A stretch of DNA of 64,000 bases from Pseudoalteromonas xiamenensis (GTDB taxonomy: Bacteria; Pseudomonadota; Gammaproteobacteria; Enterobacterales; Alteromonadaceae). Position 1 is the stretch's first letter, and the number at the start of each line of letters is the position of its first letter. The position numbers and the translations under genes were made by a program. The DNA lies in the NCBI RefSeq assembly GCF_030994125.1, contig NZ_CP099917.1:2176001-2240000 (forward strand). The letters are read 5' to 3'. Shown here one piece after another: positions 6,716-20,742 of the stretch. The notes beneath the pieces were generated by a model. It was given only the letters and a program-made list of their open reading frames with translations, had not been told where the DNA came from and did no database searches.

Positions 6716-8839
6716 TTACTGTTCAGGCATCGCCATTAACATTAGATTTGAACGAGTTTCAACTGTTCCAATATACAGCTTATTGTCCGAAGAAGACCAT
6801 TCAATGCTCGTAATTAACTTATCAACAAATTGGCTTATCTTCGATAATGAGAGCGTTTGATTAGCCAAATCCAACTGGTACAGTCCATAACCATCACTGT
6901 ATAAGAGTTCATTTCCTTTGATAGTGAAAAGGTGTTTGTAGGTTTTATTTTCGAAACCGGATAATTCAAACTCATTTTCAACATCAAACGAAGCGTTGAG
7001 TACCTCTAACTTGTTTTCAGAATTAAAGATAACGTATTTATCATTACCAATAAAACCAAACCACTGAAGATTGTTCACGGGAAAACTAATGAGCTGATTC
7101 GTTTTTGTTTCATAAAGTACAGATGTACTTGGAGCCCGCACATCTAAATGCATAATCAGCCCCAAATAGCCTTCTTTTGCGTAGAAGGCGTCCACAATAC
7201 TTTCTTCCAGCAACTTCTCCTGAACAATAGTACCGGTACTGATATCAAGTTGCTTAATAAAGTGCTCACCTATCAAAAACAAACTTTGATTATCATCACC
7301 AAAAATAAGTTGCTTTACCCCTTTGGTATCCGTATTGATTGTCGTTCTTTGATCACCCTTAACTAAAACAATGCTTCTATTCATCTTCGACCCTGCAAGG
7401 TAGGCTTGCGTGGAATTACGGCTAGTAAACGCAAACTCCTTTATGTCATTGGTCGCAAAGCTCGTTACTTGTGTGGAATCAATGTCCATTACGTATATGT
7501 CCCACTCTCTAGGTTCGGTAAACGCGAGTACGCGCATATCAGACATTAAAATGGCGTAATAGAAATCTTCGTTCGAGAGAGGTATAACGGCTTCAATTGC
7601 ATTCTTGTTAGAAATGTCATACCGGAAAAACTTATTTTCAATACCATTAAACCAAGCCAAGAAATGGCCATCAACGATGTTTGCAGCCCAAATTCTTTGA
7701 GACTGGACAGCAAGCTTTTGGGCTTCCATACCTTCAATATCAGTAACAAAAAGTTCCGATTGATCTAGTTGAACGCGCTCGAAATAGAGCTTTTCATTTT
7801 GCGCATCAAAATATAGTAATTTGTCCCCAAACGAGTTCACGTTTGGCGATGTTATCTGAAATTCATCGCCCGTTTTCAGGTCACGAAGTACTAATACGGA
7901 TAATTCCGGATTACCACGGTAGCCATATCGTTCATAGATTAGCTTATCGTTGAAACCTGCGACCATCAGCTGATTAGGATCGCACTCCATGACCTTTTCA
8001 TGTTTATGTTCCGGTGCAGTGTAATCCATTTGCCACAGTTCACATTGCCGATTGTCACCGGCCTTAAAAGACATGTAATACAATACATTTTTTGTTGAAG
8101 ACCACCCTAACGCTTCAAGCTGTTTACCTGGTAAAGCCACTTTATCCTCTTTCCCAGAAGCTAAATCTCTAAGAATAAGATGTTGATCCTTTGAATTTTT
8201 TGGAACATAAGAGAAAGCTAATTTGTGTTGAGAAGGATGTAATTTGGGCAGGAAATAGTTACCTTCCAGCCAAGATAAAATGTTCTCTCGATATTTAACT
8301 GTAATGTCCGATGCAATAATTGGCTGAGGCTCATTTTTGACTAACGCAGTTTGAAAATACACCGCTAAACATACGACAAACAACAAAACACTTGCCGCGA
8401 TGTAATACCAATGATTTGAACTTGCTGTCTTTAATTCATTTTGAGGACGAGATTCAGAAATGTTGGGGGTTACATTGGCAGTCACGACAACATCATGATA
8501 TACGATGTCGCGTTCAAGAAAGAAACTATAACCTTTGCGGTAATGTGTTTTTATGACAATACCACGTTGCTTATTGGATTTAAGTACTCGCCTTAGCTCA
8601 GACATCGCGCGGTTAATCGCGTTGTCATCGACATACTTCTGACACCAAACATCATCAACCAAATCTTGTCGGGTCACTATTCGGTCATTATTGATCATTA
8701 AATAGCACAAAATCTTGAACAACAAAGGTTCAAGTTCTCGTTCGTGCTCACCATCGTTTATCGTTTGCCTCTTAGGATCTAATACCCAAGCGCCAAACTT
8801 CACTTCTTTTACGGTTCTTGAAAAACTGACTTCATTCAT
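6716..8839 (-). CDS. CadC/ToxR-like membrane-bound transcriptional regulator with a periplasmic beta-propeller-like sensor
   Basis: A 707-residue one-component regulator. Residues 14-108 form an OmpR/PhoB-type winged helix (EPLLFKILCYLMIN, VTRQDLVDDVW, NAINRAMSELRRVL, IKTHYRKGYSF). A Ser/Asn-rich linker follows, then one membrane helix at 144-163. The roughly 540-residue periplasmic part has repeated four-stranded blade-like segments of the TolB/WD40 kind. CadC-type proteins bind promoters while sensing periplasmic conditions. It lies between the atp operon terminator and the peptide locus, on the same strand as both, and could control the peptide genes, but no operator is identifiable. Confidence 0.85.
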   Translation of the reverse strand: MNEVSFSRTVKEVKFGAWVLDPKRQTINDGEHERELEPLLFKILCYLMINNDRIVTRQDLVDDVWCQKYVDDNAINRAMSELRRVLKSNKQRGIVIKTHYRKGYSFFLERDIVYHDVVVTANVTPNISESRPQNELKTASSNHWYYIAASVLLFVVCLAVYFQTALVKNEPQPIIASDITVKYRENILSWLEGNYFLPKLHPSQHKLAFSYVPKNSKDQHLILRDLASGKEDKVALPGKQLEALGWSSTKNVLYYMSFKAGDNRQCELWQMDYTAPEHKHEKVMECDPNQLMVAGFNDKLIYERYGYRGNPELSVLVLRDLKTGDEFQITSPNVNSFGDKLLYFDAQNEKLYFERVQLDQSELFVTDIEGMEAQKLAVQSQRIWAANIVDGHFLAWFNGIENKFFRYDISNKNAIEAVIPLSNEDFYYAILMSDMRVLAFTEPREWDIYVMDIDSTQVTSFATNDIKEFAFTSRNSTQAYLAGSKMNRSIVLVKGDQRTTINTDTKGVKQLIFGDDNQSLFLIGEHFIKQLDISTGTIVQEKLLEESIVDAFYAKEGYLGLIMHLDVRAPSTSVLYETKTNQLISFPVNNLQWFGFIGNDKYVIFNSENKLEVLNASFDVENEFELSGFENKTYKHLFTIKGNELLYSDGYGLYQLDLANQTLSLSKISQFVDKLITSIEWSSSDNKLYIGTVETRSNLMLMAMPEQ

Positions 8840-8935
8840 AATAGCAATAGATTTGTAACGTTTAGTAATCTACACCTAGCATCATTCTAACGATTTTTCC
8901 GATATTTAAAACAGTTTACAATATATGAGGCAAAA

Positions 8936-8962
8936 AAAAACCCGCTCTGTGAGCGGGTTTTT
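8936..8962 (-). terminator. Intrinsic terminator of the atp operon
   Basis: An AAAAACCCGCTC / GAGCGGGTTTTT inverted repeat with a 3-base loop (TGT), 16 bases past the atpC stop. It has T-runs on both strands, so it can also stop plus-strand transcription. Confidence 0.9.
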
Positions 8963-8977
8963 CGATTAAGTGTAAGC

Positions 8978-9394
8978 TTACTTACGTAGCTGGCTGATGA
9001 TACGTAGCTGAGCAACTGCTTCTGCAAGCTGTACCGCAGCTTCGTGGTAGTCAAGCTCAGAGGCATTCGATGATGCCATCTGCGCTTCAGCTTCGCGCTT
9101 TGCCGCTTCAGCGGCTTGCTCATCAAGATCTTCGCCACGCATTGCAACGTCTGCAAGTACCGTTACGCCTTTTGGAAGAACTTCCAGCGTACCACCTGCA
9201 ACGTAGACGATGTTTTCTGCACCGTCTGCTGTTACGTAACGTACCATACCAGGCTTCAGGGTGGTCAATAGTGGCGCGTGACCTGGGTGGATACCCAATT
9301 CACCTTCACTACCAGTCACTTGAATCGAAGCAACATCACCTGAAAACAGGCTTTTTTCAACGCTTACGACATCAAGATGTACAGTCATTGTCAT
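8978..9394 (-). CDS. atpC: ATP synthase F1 subunit epsilon
   Basis: A 138-residue epsilon subunit of the F1 central stalk. The N-terminal beta-sandwich starts [19 protein letters not shown] and contains [19 protein letters not shown]. The C-terminal helical hairpin ([15 protein letters not shown], then [16 protein letters not shown]) can inhibit ATP hydrolysis. The length is typical (E. coli 139). It is the last gene of atpIBEFHAGDC and ends just before a strong terminator. Confidence 0.97.
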   Translation of the reverse strand: MTMTVHLDVVSVEKSLFSGDVASIQVTGSEGELGIHPGHAPLLTTLKPGMVRYVTADGAENIVYVAGGTLEVLPKGVTVLADVAMRGEDLDEQAAEAAKREAEAQMASSNASELDYHEAAVQLAEAVAQLRIISQLRK

Positions 9395-9407
9395 AACGAC
9401 CCCCTAA

Positions 9408-11686
<2,279 letters not shown>

Positions 11687-11735
11687 GACTCTTTCTCCGA
11701 ATCAGGGTGAGTGTTGCCACTCACCTTTTAATACA

Positions 11736-13277
11736 TTACCAAGTTTGCGTTGCTTTGAACTTCTCAAGAAGTTCTTTTAACTTCGCTTCGATCTCGGCGT
11801 TGTAATCACCTGTTTCATTGATTTTAGCCATAAGCTCTGCGTATGTGCTGTTCGCGTAAGCAAGTGCTGCGGCTTCGAAGTCACCAATCTTGTTGATAGC
11901 AACGTCTTTTAGGTAGCCTTTTTCAGCTGCGAATAGCGAAAGCGACATGTCAGCAACAGACATTGGTGCGTACTGTTTCTGCTTCATTAGCTCTGTTACA
12001 CGCTCACCGTGTTCAAGTTGTGAACGCGTAGCATCGTCAAGGTCAGAAGCGAATTGCGAGAACGCCGCAAGTTCACGGTACTGAGCAAGAGCTAGACGGA
12101 TACCACCACCTAGTTTCTTAACGATCTTAGTTTGCGCTGCACCACCTACACGCGATACCGAGATACCAGCGTTAACCGCTGGACGGATACCTGCGTTGAA
12201 CAAATCAGATTCTAAGAAGATCTGACCGTCAGTGATTGAGATAACGTTAGTTGGTACGAATGCAGAAACGTCACCACCTTGAGTTTCAATGATTGGCAAT
12301 GCCGTCAATGAACCTGTTTGACCTTTCACTTCACCGTTCGTGTACTTCTCAACGTAATCAGCGTTAACACGTGATGCACGCTCTAGAAGACGTGAGTGAA
12401 GATAGAAAACGTCACCTGGGTAAGCTTCACGACCTGGTGGACGACGTAGTAGCAACGAGATTTGACGGTAAGCAACTGCTTGCTTTGACAAATCATCGTA
12501 TACGATTAGTGCGTCTTCACCGCGGTCACGGAAGTATTCACCCATTGTACAACCAGCAAATGGCGCTAGGAATTGAAGCGCTGCTGATTCAGAAGCCGAT
12601 GCTACTACAACGATAGTGTTTTCTAGTGCACCGTGCTCTTCAAGCTTACGAACTACGTTAGCGATTGTAGACGCTTTCTGACCGATAGCGACGTACACAC
12701 ACTTAACACCAGTCCCTTTTTGGTTGATGATAGCGTCGATTGCTAGCGCAGTTTTACCTGTTTGACGGTCACCGATAACAAGCTCACGCTGACCACGACC
12801 AACTGGGATCATCGCGTCGATTGACTTATAACCAGTTTGTACTGGTTGGTCTACCGATTGACGCTCGATTACGCCTGGTGCGATTTTCTCAACTGGCTCA
12901 AAACCGTCGTTTGCGATTGGACCTTTACCGTCGATTGGCTCACCTAGTGTGTTAACAACACGGCCTAGTAGTGCACGACCAACTGGTACTTCAAGGATAC
13001 GACCTGTCGCTTGTACTTTTACGCCTTCTTTAAGGTCAGCGTATGGACCCATAACTACCGCACCTACTGAGTCACGCTCAAGGTTTAGTGCGATTGCATA
13101 ACGGTTGCCTGGAAGCTCGATCATTTCACCTTGCATACAGTCAGCAAGACCGTGGATGCGGATGATACCGTCAGTAACAGATACGATTGTACCTTCGTTA
13201 CGAGCTTCACTTACAACTTCGAACTGCTCAATGCGTTGCTTGATCAGCGCAGAAATTTCAGTGGAATTAAGTTGCAT
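11736..13277 (-). CDS. atpA: ATP synthase F1 subunit alpha
   Basis: The 513-residue non-catalytic nucleotide-binding subunit of F1. Walker A is [13 protein letters not shown], followed by the alpha-type [13 protein letters not shown] region. The start is set at the ATG of [15 protein letters not shown], identical in layout to E. coli. The five extra codons upstream (opening with TTG) overlap a GGGAAGAAGAG Shine-Dalgarno and are not coding. Confidence 0.99.
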   Translation of the reverse strand: MQLNSTEISALIKQRIEQFEVVSEARNEGTIVSVTDGIIRIHGLADCMQGEMIELPGNRYAIALNLERDSVGAVVMGPYADLKEGVKVQATGRILEVPVGRALLGRVVNTLGEPIDGKGPIANDGFEPVEKIAPGVIERQSVDQPVQTGYKSIDAMIPVGRGQRELVIGDRQTGKTALAIDAIINQKGTGVKCVYVAIGQKASTIANVVRKLEEHGALENTIVVVASASESAALQFLAPFAGCTMGEYFRDRGEDALIVYDDLSKQAVAYRQISLLLRRPPGREAYPGDVFYLHSRLLERASRVNADYVEKYTNGEVKGQTGSLTALPIIETQGGDVSAFVPTNVISITDGQIFLESDLFNAGIRPAVNAGISVSRVGGAAQTKIVKKLGGGIRLALAQYRELAAFSQFASDLDDATRSQLEHGERVTELMKQKQYAPMSVADMSLSLFAAEKGYLKDVAINKIGDFEAAALAYANSTYAELMAKINETGDYNAEIEAKLKELLEKFKATQTW

Positions 13278-13292
13278 TGCTCTTCTTCCCAA

Positions 13293-13826
13293 TTACGATT
13301 GTAGTGCAGTGGCTAAGCGATTTAGCTTGCCGCGAATTGATCCGTCAATAACTGTGTCGCCTGCTTTAATCACAAGACCACCTACAGTATTGGCATCAAC
13401 ACTACAATTCAGCTTAACTTTGCGTGCGAAACGTTTTTCTAGTGCTGTCACTAATTTAGCTTGCTGCTCAGCAGCAAGTTCAGTTGCAGAAACAACGTCA
13501 ACGTCGATTTCTTTATCATAGTCTGCTTTGAATTCAGCAAACAATTTAGCAACTGCTGGTAGTGCAACCAAACGTCCATTCTCAGCCATTACTTTAATCA
13601 AGTTTTGGCCATGCTCGTTGATTTGTTCTGCACAAACCTGAACGAATACGTCAGCTTGTTTTTGTGCAGAAGCGCTGCTTGCTAGAAACTGCGCTACTTG
13701 TTCATTTTTTGCAACTTCAGCTGCAAAGAACAACATATCGTTCCAGCTTTCTACAGCGCCCTTATCAACAGCAAACTCAAAAGCCGCTTTAGCGTAAGGA
13801 CGAGCGATAGTAGTCAATTCTGACAT
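13293..13826 (-). CDS. atpH: ATP synthase F1 subunit delta
   Basis: The 177-residue peripheral-stalk subunit connecting F1 to subunit b. The N-terminus [19 protein letters not shown] is typical, as is the C-terminal [20 protein letters not shown] motif. The ATG at 13826 is preferred because AGGAGG lies 8 bases upstream; an in-frame ATG two codons earlier is too close to it. The length equals E. coli (177). Confidence 0.97.
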   Translation of the reverse strand: MSELTTIARPYAKAAFEFAVDKGAVESWNDMLFFAAEVAKNEQVAQFLASSASAQKQADVFVQVCAEQINEHGQNLIKVMAENGRLVALPAVAKLFAEFKADYDKEIDVDVVSATELAAEQQAKLVTALEKRFARKVKLNCSVDANTVGGLVIKAGDTVIDGSIRGKLNRLATALQS

Positions 13827-13842
13827 GCTCATACCCTCCTAA

Positions 13843-14313
13843 TTAAAGCTCAGCTACAAGTTTTTCAACGATGTCGCTGTGCGCGGCTACATTGATTTCA
13901 CGGCCTAAAATCTTTTCTGCGCCAGTAACCGCAAGAGAAGCTACTTGTTGACGTAGTTCTTCTTTAGCACGGTTACGCTCAGCTTCAACTTCAGAGTGAC
14001 CTTGAGCAATGATTTTCTCACGCTCTTGCTGACCACGGATAGTTTCCTCGTCAACAATAAGCGCAGCACGCTTTTTAGCTTGTTCGATGATTTCAGCCGC
14101 TTGCGATTTTGCTTCTTTAAGCTGCTCAGCTGCTTTTTGACGAGCAAGTTCTAAGTCTTTTTCAGCTTTATCAGAAGCGGCAAGGCCGTCTTCGATTTTC
14201 TTTTGGCGAGCTTCAATCGCACCATTTAACGGTGGCCATACATACTTCATGCAGAACCAAACGAAAACGATGAACGCGATTAATTCGCCTAGTAGAGTGG
14301 CGTTTAAGTTCAC
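13843..14313 (-). CDS. atpF: ATP synthase F0 subunit b
   Basis: The 156-residue stator subunit, the same length as E. coli. One N-terminal membrane helix ([20 protein letters not shown]) is followed by a long Ala/Glu/Lys-rich coiled coil forming the peripheral stalk dimer. It lies between atpE and atpH. Confidence 0.98.
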   Translation of the reverse strand: MNLNATLLGELIAFIVFVWFCMKYVWPPLNGAIEARQKKIEDGLAASDKAEKDLELARQKAAEQLKEAKSQAAEIIEQAKKRAALIVDEETIRGQQEREKIIAQGHSEVEAERNRAKEELRQQVASLAVTGAEKILGREINVAAHSDIVEKLVAEL

Positions 14314-14370
14314 AACCGCTCCTCCTCAAATAGTTGTTCGACAAACAAATTGGTTTAATTAAACCAGCTA

Positions 14371-14625
<255 letters not shown>

Positions 14626-14666
14626 TTATTTAAAAATTAAAAGTAATGAATTTGTTTTATTGTGTA

Positions 14667-15536
<870 letters not shown>

Positions 15537-15917
15537 TTAATGATTAAAAAAAATCGATGTAAACCAGCTCACTACCGTCACGCTAATAAAACTCACAAAC
15601 AACCAAAGTGGTTCTACTTGCAATGTTTTAAACGCCACAATAAAAAGTAGAGCGGTTAACAAAAATTTTAGCCCAGCGCCTCGTTTAAACGATTTATGCA
15701 CTTGGTTTGCCTTACTCGCGCCCACATATCGGAAGGCGTAAACGGCAAATATTAAATTGGGAAGCACAGCAATCACTCCACCGGACAGAGCCGATAGGGC
15801 GGCTAAAGCTCCCCAACCAACAAAAACGATAACTGCGATGGCGAATGCCACGACGCCCTGAGATAAAACACCTTTTAATGCAGCTCTTCGATACGGGCTG
15901 GCTAACGATTGAGTCAC
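15537..15917 (-). CDS. atpI: ATP synthase subunit I
   Basis: A 126-residue membrane protein with four predicted helices, a chaperone-like factor for c-ring assembly in the first position of the atp operon. It is weakly conserved, as usual for AtpI; position and topology decide the call. It follows parB by 139 bases, where the atp promoter is expected. Confidence 0.9.
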   Translation of the reverse strand: MTQSLASPYRRAALKGVLSQGVVAFAIAVIVFVGWGALAALSALSGGVIAVLPNLIFAVYAFRYVGASKANQVHKSFKRGAGLKFLLTALLFIVAFKTLQVEPLWLFVSFISVTVVSWFTSIFFNH

Positions 15918-16017
15918 TTTTAGTTAACCTTCGATGGTGTAAAAATCAATCAGGGTATTAAAACTGGCGAAATTATACTTGTTTCTAGCGATTTTGCAAC
16001 TTGACTCGGTGGACAAC

Positions 16018-16034
16018 GGTGCCATTTCGGCACC
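16018..16034. terminator. Hairpin downstream of parB
   Basis: GGTGCC and GGCACC arms with a 5-base loop lie 23 bases after the parB stop and upstream of atpI. A T-run follows only on the plus strand, so on the parB strand it may be a partial terminator separating parB from the atp promoter. Confidence 0.45.
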
Positions 16035-16056
16035 ATTTTTGCCTATAAAATAAGCG

Positions 16057-16977
16057 TTAGGAAGGTTGTTGGAGGTCAGGGTGGATACGGCCGAGTATCC
16101 CGTCGAGTTCATCGAGACTAGCGTAAGAAATAACCAGCTTGCCTTTTCCCTTTTGGTTGTAACTAATCTCAACTTTCGCGCCTAAATTATCCGCTAATTG
16201 TTGTTCCAATAACTGCACATCAGGGTCTTTGTCTTTAACCGTCTTTTCAGGCATTGGTTCAAGCATTTTACGGACAAGTTTTTCCGTTTCACGAACCGTT
16301 AAAGCCTTGGCAACGACTGCATTTGCGGCTTCGGATTGTGACGCACCTTCGAGGCCGAGCAAGCAACGAGCATGACCCATTTCAATGTCACCATGCTCTA
16401 ACAAAATTTTTACATCATCATTAAGATTATTCAAACGCAGTAAATTGGTGACCGTAGTGCGAGATTTACCAACCGCTTCTGCCACTTGCTGATGAGTTAA
16501 TGCAAATTCATCAATTAAGCGTTGCAGCGCAATTGCTTCTTCCATGGCATTAAGATCTTCACGTTGAATGTTTTCAATCAACGCGATAGCAACCGCCGCT
16601 TCATCCGCGACATCCTTGATGATACACGGAACGACATCAAGCTTGGCTAATTGCGAAGCTCGCCATCGACGTTCACCCGCAATAATTTCGTATTTATTTT
16701 CGGCAACCGGACGAACTACGATAGGTTGAATAACACCCTGTGCACGAATTGAACTGGCCAACTCTTCAAGTGCTTCTTCTGACATGTCTTTACGCGGTTG
16801 ATATTTACCGCGCTGCAAAAACTCGATAGGCAGGGTAAGCAAGGTTTTGTCTTGTGAGGCAGTCGCGACATCCTGTGTCGTTTCTACGTGTTCAAGTTTG
16901 GGTTCCACCGCGTTCGGTTTCGCTGAACTTAGCAAAGCATCCAAACCACGACCTAAGCCTCGTTTTTTCACCGACAT
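16057..16977 (-). CDS. parB: Chromosome partitioning protein ParB
   Basis: A 306-residue centromere-binding CTP-dependent clamp. The N-terminus KKRGLGRGLDALL interacts with ParA. The CTP-binding ParB/Srx domain contains GERRWRASQLA and the ENIQREDLNAMEEA box, a helix-turn-helix binds parS (LTHQQVAEAVGKSRTTVTN), and the C-terminus dimerises. It is co-transcribed with parA 18 bases upstream. The origin-proximal location is typical. Confidence 0.97.
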   Translation of the reverse strand: MSVKKRGLGRGLDALLSSAKPNAVEPKLEHVETTQDVATASQDKTLLTLPIEFLQRGKYQPRKDMSEEALEELASSIRAQGVIQPIVVRPVAENKYEIIAGERRWRASQLAKLDVVPCIIKDVADEAAVAIALIENIQREDLNAMEEAIALQRLIDEFALTHQQVAEAVGKSRTTVTNLLRLNNLNDDVKILLEHGDIEMGHARCLLGLEGASQSEAANAVVAKALTVRETEKLVRKMLEPMPEKTVKDKDPDVQLLEQQLADNLGAKVEISYNQKGKGKLVISYASLDELDGILGRIHPDLQQPS

Positions 16978-16995
16978 GTTTTTGTTATCCTCAAA

Positions 16996-17781
16996 TTATG
17001 CCACTGCGGCTGCTTGTTTTTCTTTTCTGCGCAGAATTTCACCCGCCAATGCAAGATAAGACTTCGCACCACTTGATGCTCTGTCGTAGTACATCGCTGG
17101 TGCACCAAAACTAGGCGCTTCGGCGAGTCTTACATTACGTGGAATGACCGTACGATACACCTTATCACCAAAATGTTGCTTCAATTGTTCTGAAACATCA
17201 TTGGCTAATCGGTTGCGAGGATCGTACATGGTTCGCAAAATTCCCTCAATCTGGAGTTTCGGGTTTACCAGTTTAGACAATTGAGTGATGGTGTCCATGA
17301 GCGCCGTTAACCCTTCAAGCGCATAGTACTCGCATTGCATTGGTACTAAAATAGAATCTGCTGCGGCCATTGCATTGACCGTCAGCATGTTAAGCGAAGG
17401 CGGGCAATCAATAAAAATAAAGTCATATTCAGCCAATACACTTTCTAGTGCATTGCGCAACCGTACTTCGCGCGCAAATAATTCCATTAATTTCACTTCT
17501 GCCGCAGTTACATCACCATTTGCAGCAATTAAATGGTATTCACCTGACGTCTCTTTTGAGATCACGTCATGGATTGGCTTATCTTCAATTAATAAATCGT
17601 AAATCGTGGGGACATCACCGTATTTATCAACGCCGCTGCCCATCGTTGCATTACCTTGAGGGTCAAGGTCAATCAACAAGACTTTGCGCTTCGTTGCAGC
17701 CATCGACGCCGCCAAATTCACTGCTGTGGTGGTTTTTCCGACTCCACCTTTCTGATTTGCAATCGCAATAACTCGAGCCAC
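16996..17781 (-). CDS. parA: Chromosome partitioning ATPase ParA
   Basis: A 261-residue deviant-Walker ATPase (Soj type) with QKGGVGKTTTAVNLAA at the N-terminus and the IDCPPSLNML and DLDPQGNATMG motifs. It drives segregation of ParB-parS complexes on the nucleoid. It sits between rsmG and parB, and the gap to rsmG is 15 bases. Confidence 0.97.
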   Translation of the reverse strand: MARVIAIANQKGGVGKTTTAVNLAASMAATKRKVLLIDLDPQGNATMGSGVDKYGDVPTIYDLLIEDKPIHDVISKETSGEYHLIAANGDVTAAEVKLMELFAREVRLRNALESVLAEYDFIFIDCPPSLNMLTVNAMAAADSILVPMQCEYYALEGLTALMDTITQLSKLVNPKLQIEGILRTMYDPRNRLANDVSEQLKQHFGDKVYRTVIPRNVRLAEAPSFGAPAMYYDRASSGAKSYLALAGEILRRKEKQAAAVA

Positions 17782-17796
17782 GATATCCCCTGATGC

Positions 17797-18420
17797 TTAT
17801 TGATTTTTGGCCAGTATGACGAGATGACGCTCGGCACCGAGCTCAGGAACAGACAGTTCAATGTCTTGAACCATAGTGACCCCGGTAGGTAATCCCGAGA
17901 GTTCTTCTACAGGAAATTGGCCTTTGAGCGCCAAAAAGAATCCTGAATCATCAATCAAATGCTGACACCAGTCAACCATATCCTGTAAAGAAGCGAATGC
18001 TCGACTCAACACACCATCTAATTTAACACTTGGTTGATATTCTTCAACACGAGACTGCACTGGGGTGACGTTTTTTAAATCAAGCGCATGTTTTACTTGA
18101 GTTAAAAAACGAACACGCTTGCCAAGGCTATCAAGAAGCACAAAATTTACATCAGGTAGAGCAATGGCCAACACGATACCAGGTAAACCAGGACCCGTAC
18201 CCACATCAATGTAGTTACTGCCTTTGAGATGTTGCGCTACAACCAAACTGTCCATGATGTGCTTAACCATCATTTCGTTTGGATCACGCACCGAGGTAAG
18301 GTTGTATGCTTTATTCCATTTATTCAGCAGTTCAACATAACTCACGAGTTGGTTTTGTTGATGCTCTGTTAGCGCAATGTCCGTTTGCGCTAATAATCGA
18401 GAAAGTTGTTGTTGTAACAC
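17797..18420 (-). CDS. rsmG: 16S rRNA (guanine527-N7)-methyltransferase RsmG
   Basis: A 207-residue SAM-dependent methyltransferase (GidB, 207 in E. coli). The SAM site is [17 protein letters not shown], preceded by the conserved [17 protein letters not shown] substrate region. It follows mnmG by 14 bases. Confidence 0.97.
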   Translation of the reverse strand: MLQQQLSRLLAQTDIALTEHQQNQLVSYVELLNKWNKAYNLTSVRDPNEMMVKHIMDSLVVAQHLKGSNYIDVGTGPGLPGIVLAIALPDVNFVLLDSLGKRVRFLTQVKHALDLKNVTPVQSRVEEYQPSVKLDGVLSRAFASLQDMVDWCQHLIDDSGFFLALKGQFPVEELSGLPTGVTMVQDIELSVPELGAERHLVILAKNQ

Positions 18421-18434
18421 AGTGTACCTTTTCG

Positions 18435-20324
18435 TTACGCAGACTTGCGTAATAGACCTTGCTTCTTCAGATACACTAATAATAGCGAAATCGCCGCCGG
18501 CGTGATACCAGAAATACGCGAAGCTTGACCAATCGTCTGAGGACGAGCATCCGACAACTTCGTGATGACTTCATTTGATAAGCCACTCACTTGACGATAA
18601 TCAAAGTCCAATGGCAATGCGGTTTGTTCATGGCGCATTTGTTTTTCAATTTCGTCTTGTTGACGAGCAATGTAACCTGCGTATTTCGTTTGGATCTCAA
18701 CTTGTTCAAGCGCTTGAAGATTTTCAGACTCAGATCCTAAACCCTCTATCGCCATCAGATCGTGATAATTGATCTCTGGACGGCGCAAAAGATCTTCCAA
18801 ACTCGCTTCACGTGAAAGCGGCGCTTTTAATAAATTATTCACCGCATTTAAAGCTGGGTGATCTTTATGGATCCATGTAGAACGAATACGTTGTGTTTCT
18901 TGCTCCATAACTTCCAACTTTTCATTGAATGCAGCCCAGCGAGCATCATCAACCAGGCCGAGGTCACGGCCTTTAGCGGTTAAACGCAGATCCGCGTTAT
19001 CTTCACGAAGCAATAAACGGTATTCCGCGCGGCTGGTAAACATGCGATACGGCTCTTTCGTACCGAGCGTTGCTAAGTCATCAATTAATACGCCAACGTA
19101 TGCTTCGTCACGACGTGGTGTCCAAGCTTCTTTATCTTGCACTTGTAATGCGGCATTCATACCAGCGATAAGACCTTGTGCTCCGGCTTCTTCATAACCG
19201 GTTGTACCGTTGATTTGACCCGCAAAAAAGAGTCCGTCGACGAACTTAGTTTCAAGAGATTGTTTCAAATCACGAGGGTCAAAGAAATCGTACTCAATGG
19301 CATAACCAGGTCGGCAAATATGCGCGTTTTCAAACCCTTTAATCGAGCGTACGATTTCAAGTTGCACATCAAATGGCAAACTCGTCGAAATTCCGTTCGG
19401 GTACAACTCGTAAGTATTTAACCCTTCTGGTTCTACGAAGATCTGATGTTTTTCTTTGTCCGCAAAACGCACAATTTTATCTTCAATTGACGGACAATAA
19501 CGCGGTCCAATTCCTTCGATAACGCCTGCATACATAGGAGAGCGATGAAGGTTATTACGGATCGTATCGTGCGTCTTTTCATTCGTGTAAGTGATATAGC
19601 ATGGGATCTGCGTTGGGTGATCCGATTGTTTGCCCATGAATGAAAATACCGGTGTCGGCGTGTCACCTGGCTGTTCTTGCATTACAGTAAAATCAACCGT
19701 ACGAGCATCGATACGCGGCGGAGTACCGGTTTTTAAACGATCAACACGGAAAGGCATTTCACGAAGACGGTTTGCAAGCGCGATAGAAGGTGGATCACCA
19801 GCACGACCACCGTTGTAATTTTCCATACCAATGTGAATACGGCCACCAAGAAAGGTACCGACCGTCAGTACTACTGCTTTGGCTTTAAAGCGCAAACCCA
19901 TTTGCGTTACAACACCCGTTGCACGGTTGTTTTCGACAATTAGGTCATCACAAGATTGTTGGAAAATCGTCAAGTTTGGTTGGTGTTGTAAAATGTCTTG
20001 GATCGCCGCTTTGTACAGTTGGCGATCGGCTTGTGCACGAGTTGCACGAACAGCAGGGCCTTTTGAGCTGTTCAACGTTCTAAATTGGATCCCACCTTTA
20101 TCGATGGCTCTCGCCATAGCGCCACCTAGCGCATCGATCTCTTTAACAAGATGTCCTTTGCCGATCCCTCCAATCGCAGGATTACAAGACATCTGTCCTA
20201 ACGTATCCATATTGTGGGTCAATAAAAGCGTATTCATACCCATACGAGCCGACGCTAAAGCGGCTTCGGTACCAGCATGACCACCACCAACAACAATGAC
20301 ATCAAACTGTTCGTGATAAAGCAT
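18435..20324 (-). CDS. mnmG: tRNA uridine-5-carboxymethylaminomethyl modification enzyme MnmG
   Basis: A 629-residue FAD protein (GidA, E. coli 629). It forms the MnmE-MnmG complex modifying U34 of certain tRNAs. The FAD site is [42 protein letters not shown] and the C-terminal YAGYI and SGI(T)[13 protein letters not shown] regions are conserved. Its promoter faces oriC at 20.4-20.7 kb, as in E. coli and Vibrio. Confidence 0.99.
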   Translation of the reverse strand: MLYHEQFDVIVVGGGHAGTEAALASARMGMNTLLLTHNMDTLGQMSCNPAIGGIGKGHLVKEIDALGGAMARAIDKGGIQFRTLNSSKGPAVRATRAQADRQLYKAAIQDILQHQPNLTIFQQSCDDLIVENNRATGVVTQMGLRFKAKAVVLTVGTFLGGRIHIGMENYNGGRAGDPPSIALANRLREMPFRVDRLKTGTPPRIDARTVDFTVMQEQPGDTPTPVFSFMGKQSDHPTQIPCYITYTNEKTHDTIRNNLHRSPMYAGVIEGIGPRYCPSIEDKIVRFADKEKHQIFVEPEGLNTYELYPNGISTSLPFDVQLEIVRSIKGFENAHICRPGYAIEYDFFDPRDLKQSLETKFVDGLFFAGQINGTTGYEEAGAQGLIAGMNAALQVQDKEAWTPRRDEAYVGVLIDDLATLGTKEPYRMFTSRAEYRLLLREDNADLRLTAKGRDLGLVDDARWAAFNEKLEVMEQETQRIRSTWIHKDHPALNAVNNLLKAPLSREASLEDLLRRPEINYHDLMAIEGLGSESENLQALEQVEIQTKYAGYIARQQDEIEKQMRHEQTALPLDFDYRQVSGLSNEVITKLSDARPQTIGQASRISGITPAAISLLLVYLKKQGLLRKSA

Positions 20325-20431
20325 TAACGGGATCCTAATTAAACACTAACCAGTAATTTCTGAAAGGGAGCGTATTCTACCTAGAAATTGAGAGAAGTGA
20401 AATGATTAAATATTGTACAGAAGCTAAAGTG

Positions 20432-20742
20432 GATCACTAAAAATATATAAGATCTTTTAAAGAGATCTTTATTGATCTTATATTTAAGCAAGCCAATATC
20501 TGTGAGTAAGTCATTTTTCATTTTGTAAAACAGTTAATTAGATCGGATCAATTGATGTGAATTAGATCGGATCTAACTAAGCATAAGCTTTGATCAAAAT
20601 CGCTATTTATACACAGCCTCGATCTCGAGGATTTTTATCCAATGGATAAGTATGCATAGATCCGCAGTTAGATCAGAACTTATCCACATAGCGAACTAAT
20701 TTTAGATCTAAATGTGAATAAGTTGGATATAACGATCATTCT
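20432..20742. other. oriC: Chromosomal replication origin oriC
   Basis: This is the mnmG-mioC intergenic region, the origin location in enterobacteria and Vibrio chromosome I. Three AT-rich 13-mers starting with GATC lie at 20451-20463, 20464-20476 and 20474-20486 (GATCTTTTAAAGA, GATCTTTATTGAT, GATCTTATATTTA), like the E. coli unwinding element. Fourteen GATC sites occur in about 305 bases. DnaA boxes are TTATACACA 20607-20615, TTATCCAAT 20635-20643, TTATCCATT (reverse) 20641-20649, a perfect TTATCCACA 20680-20688, and TTATTCACA (reverse) 20713-20721. Dam/SeqA control is inferred from the GATC density. Confidence 0.93.
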
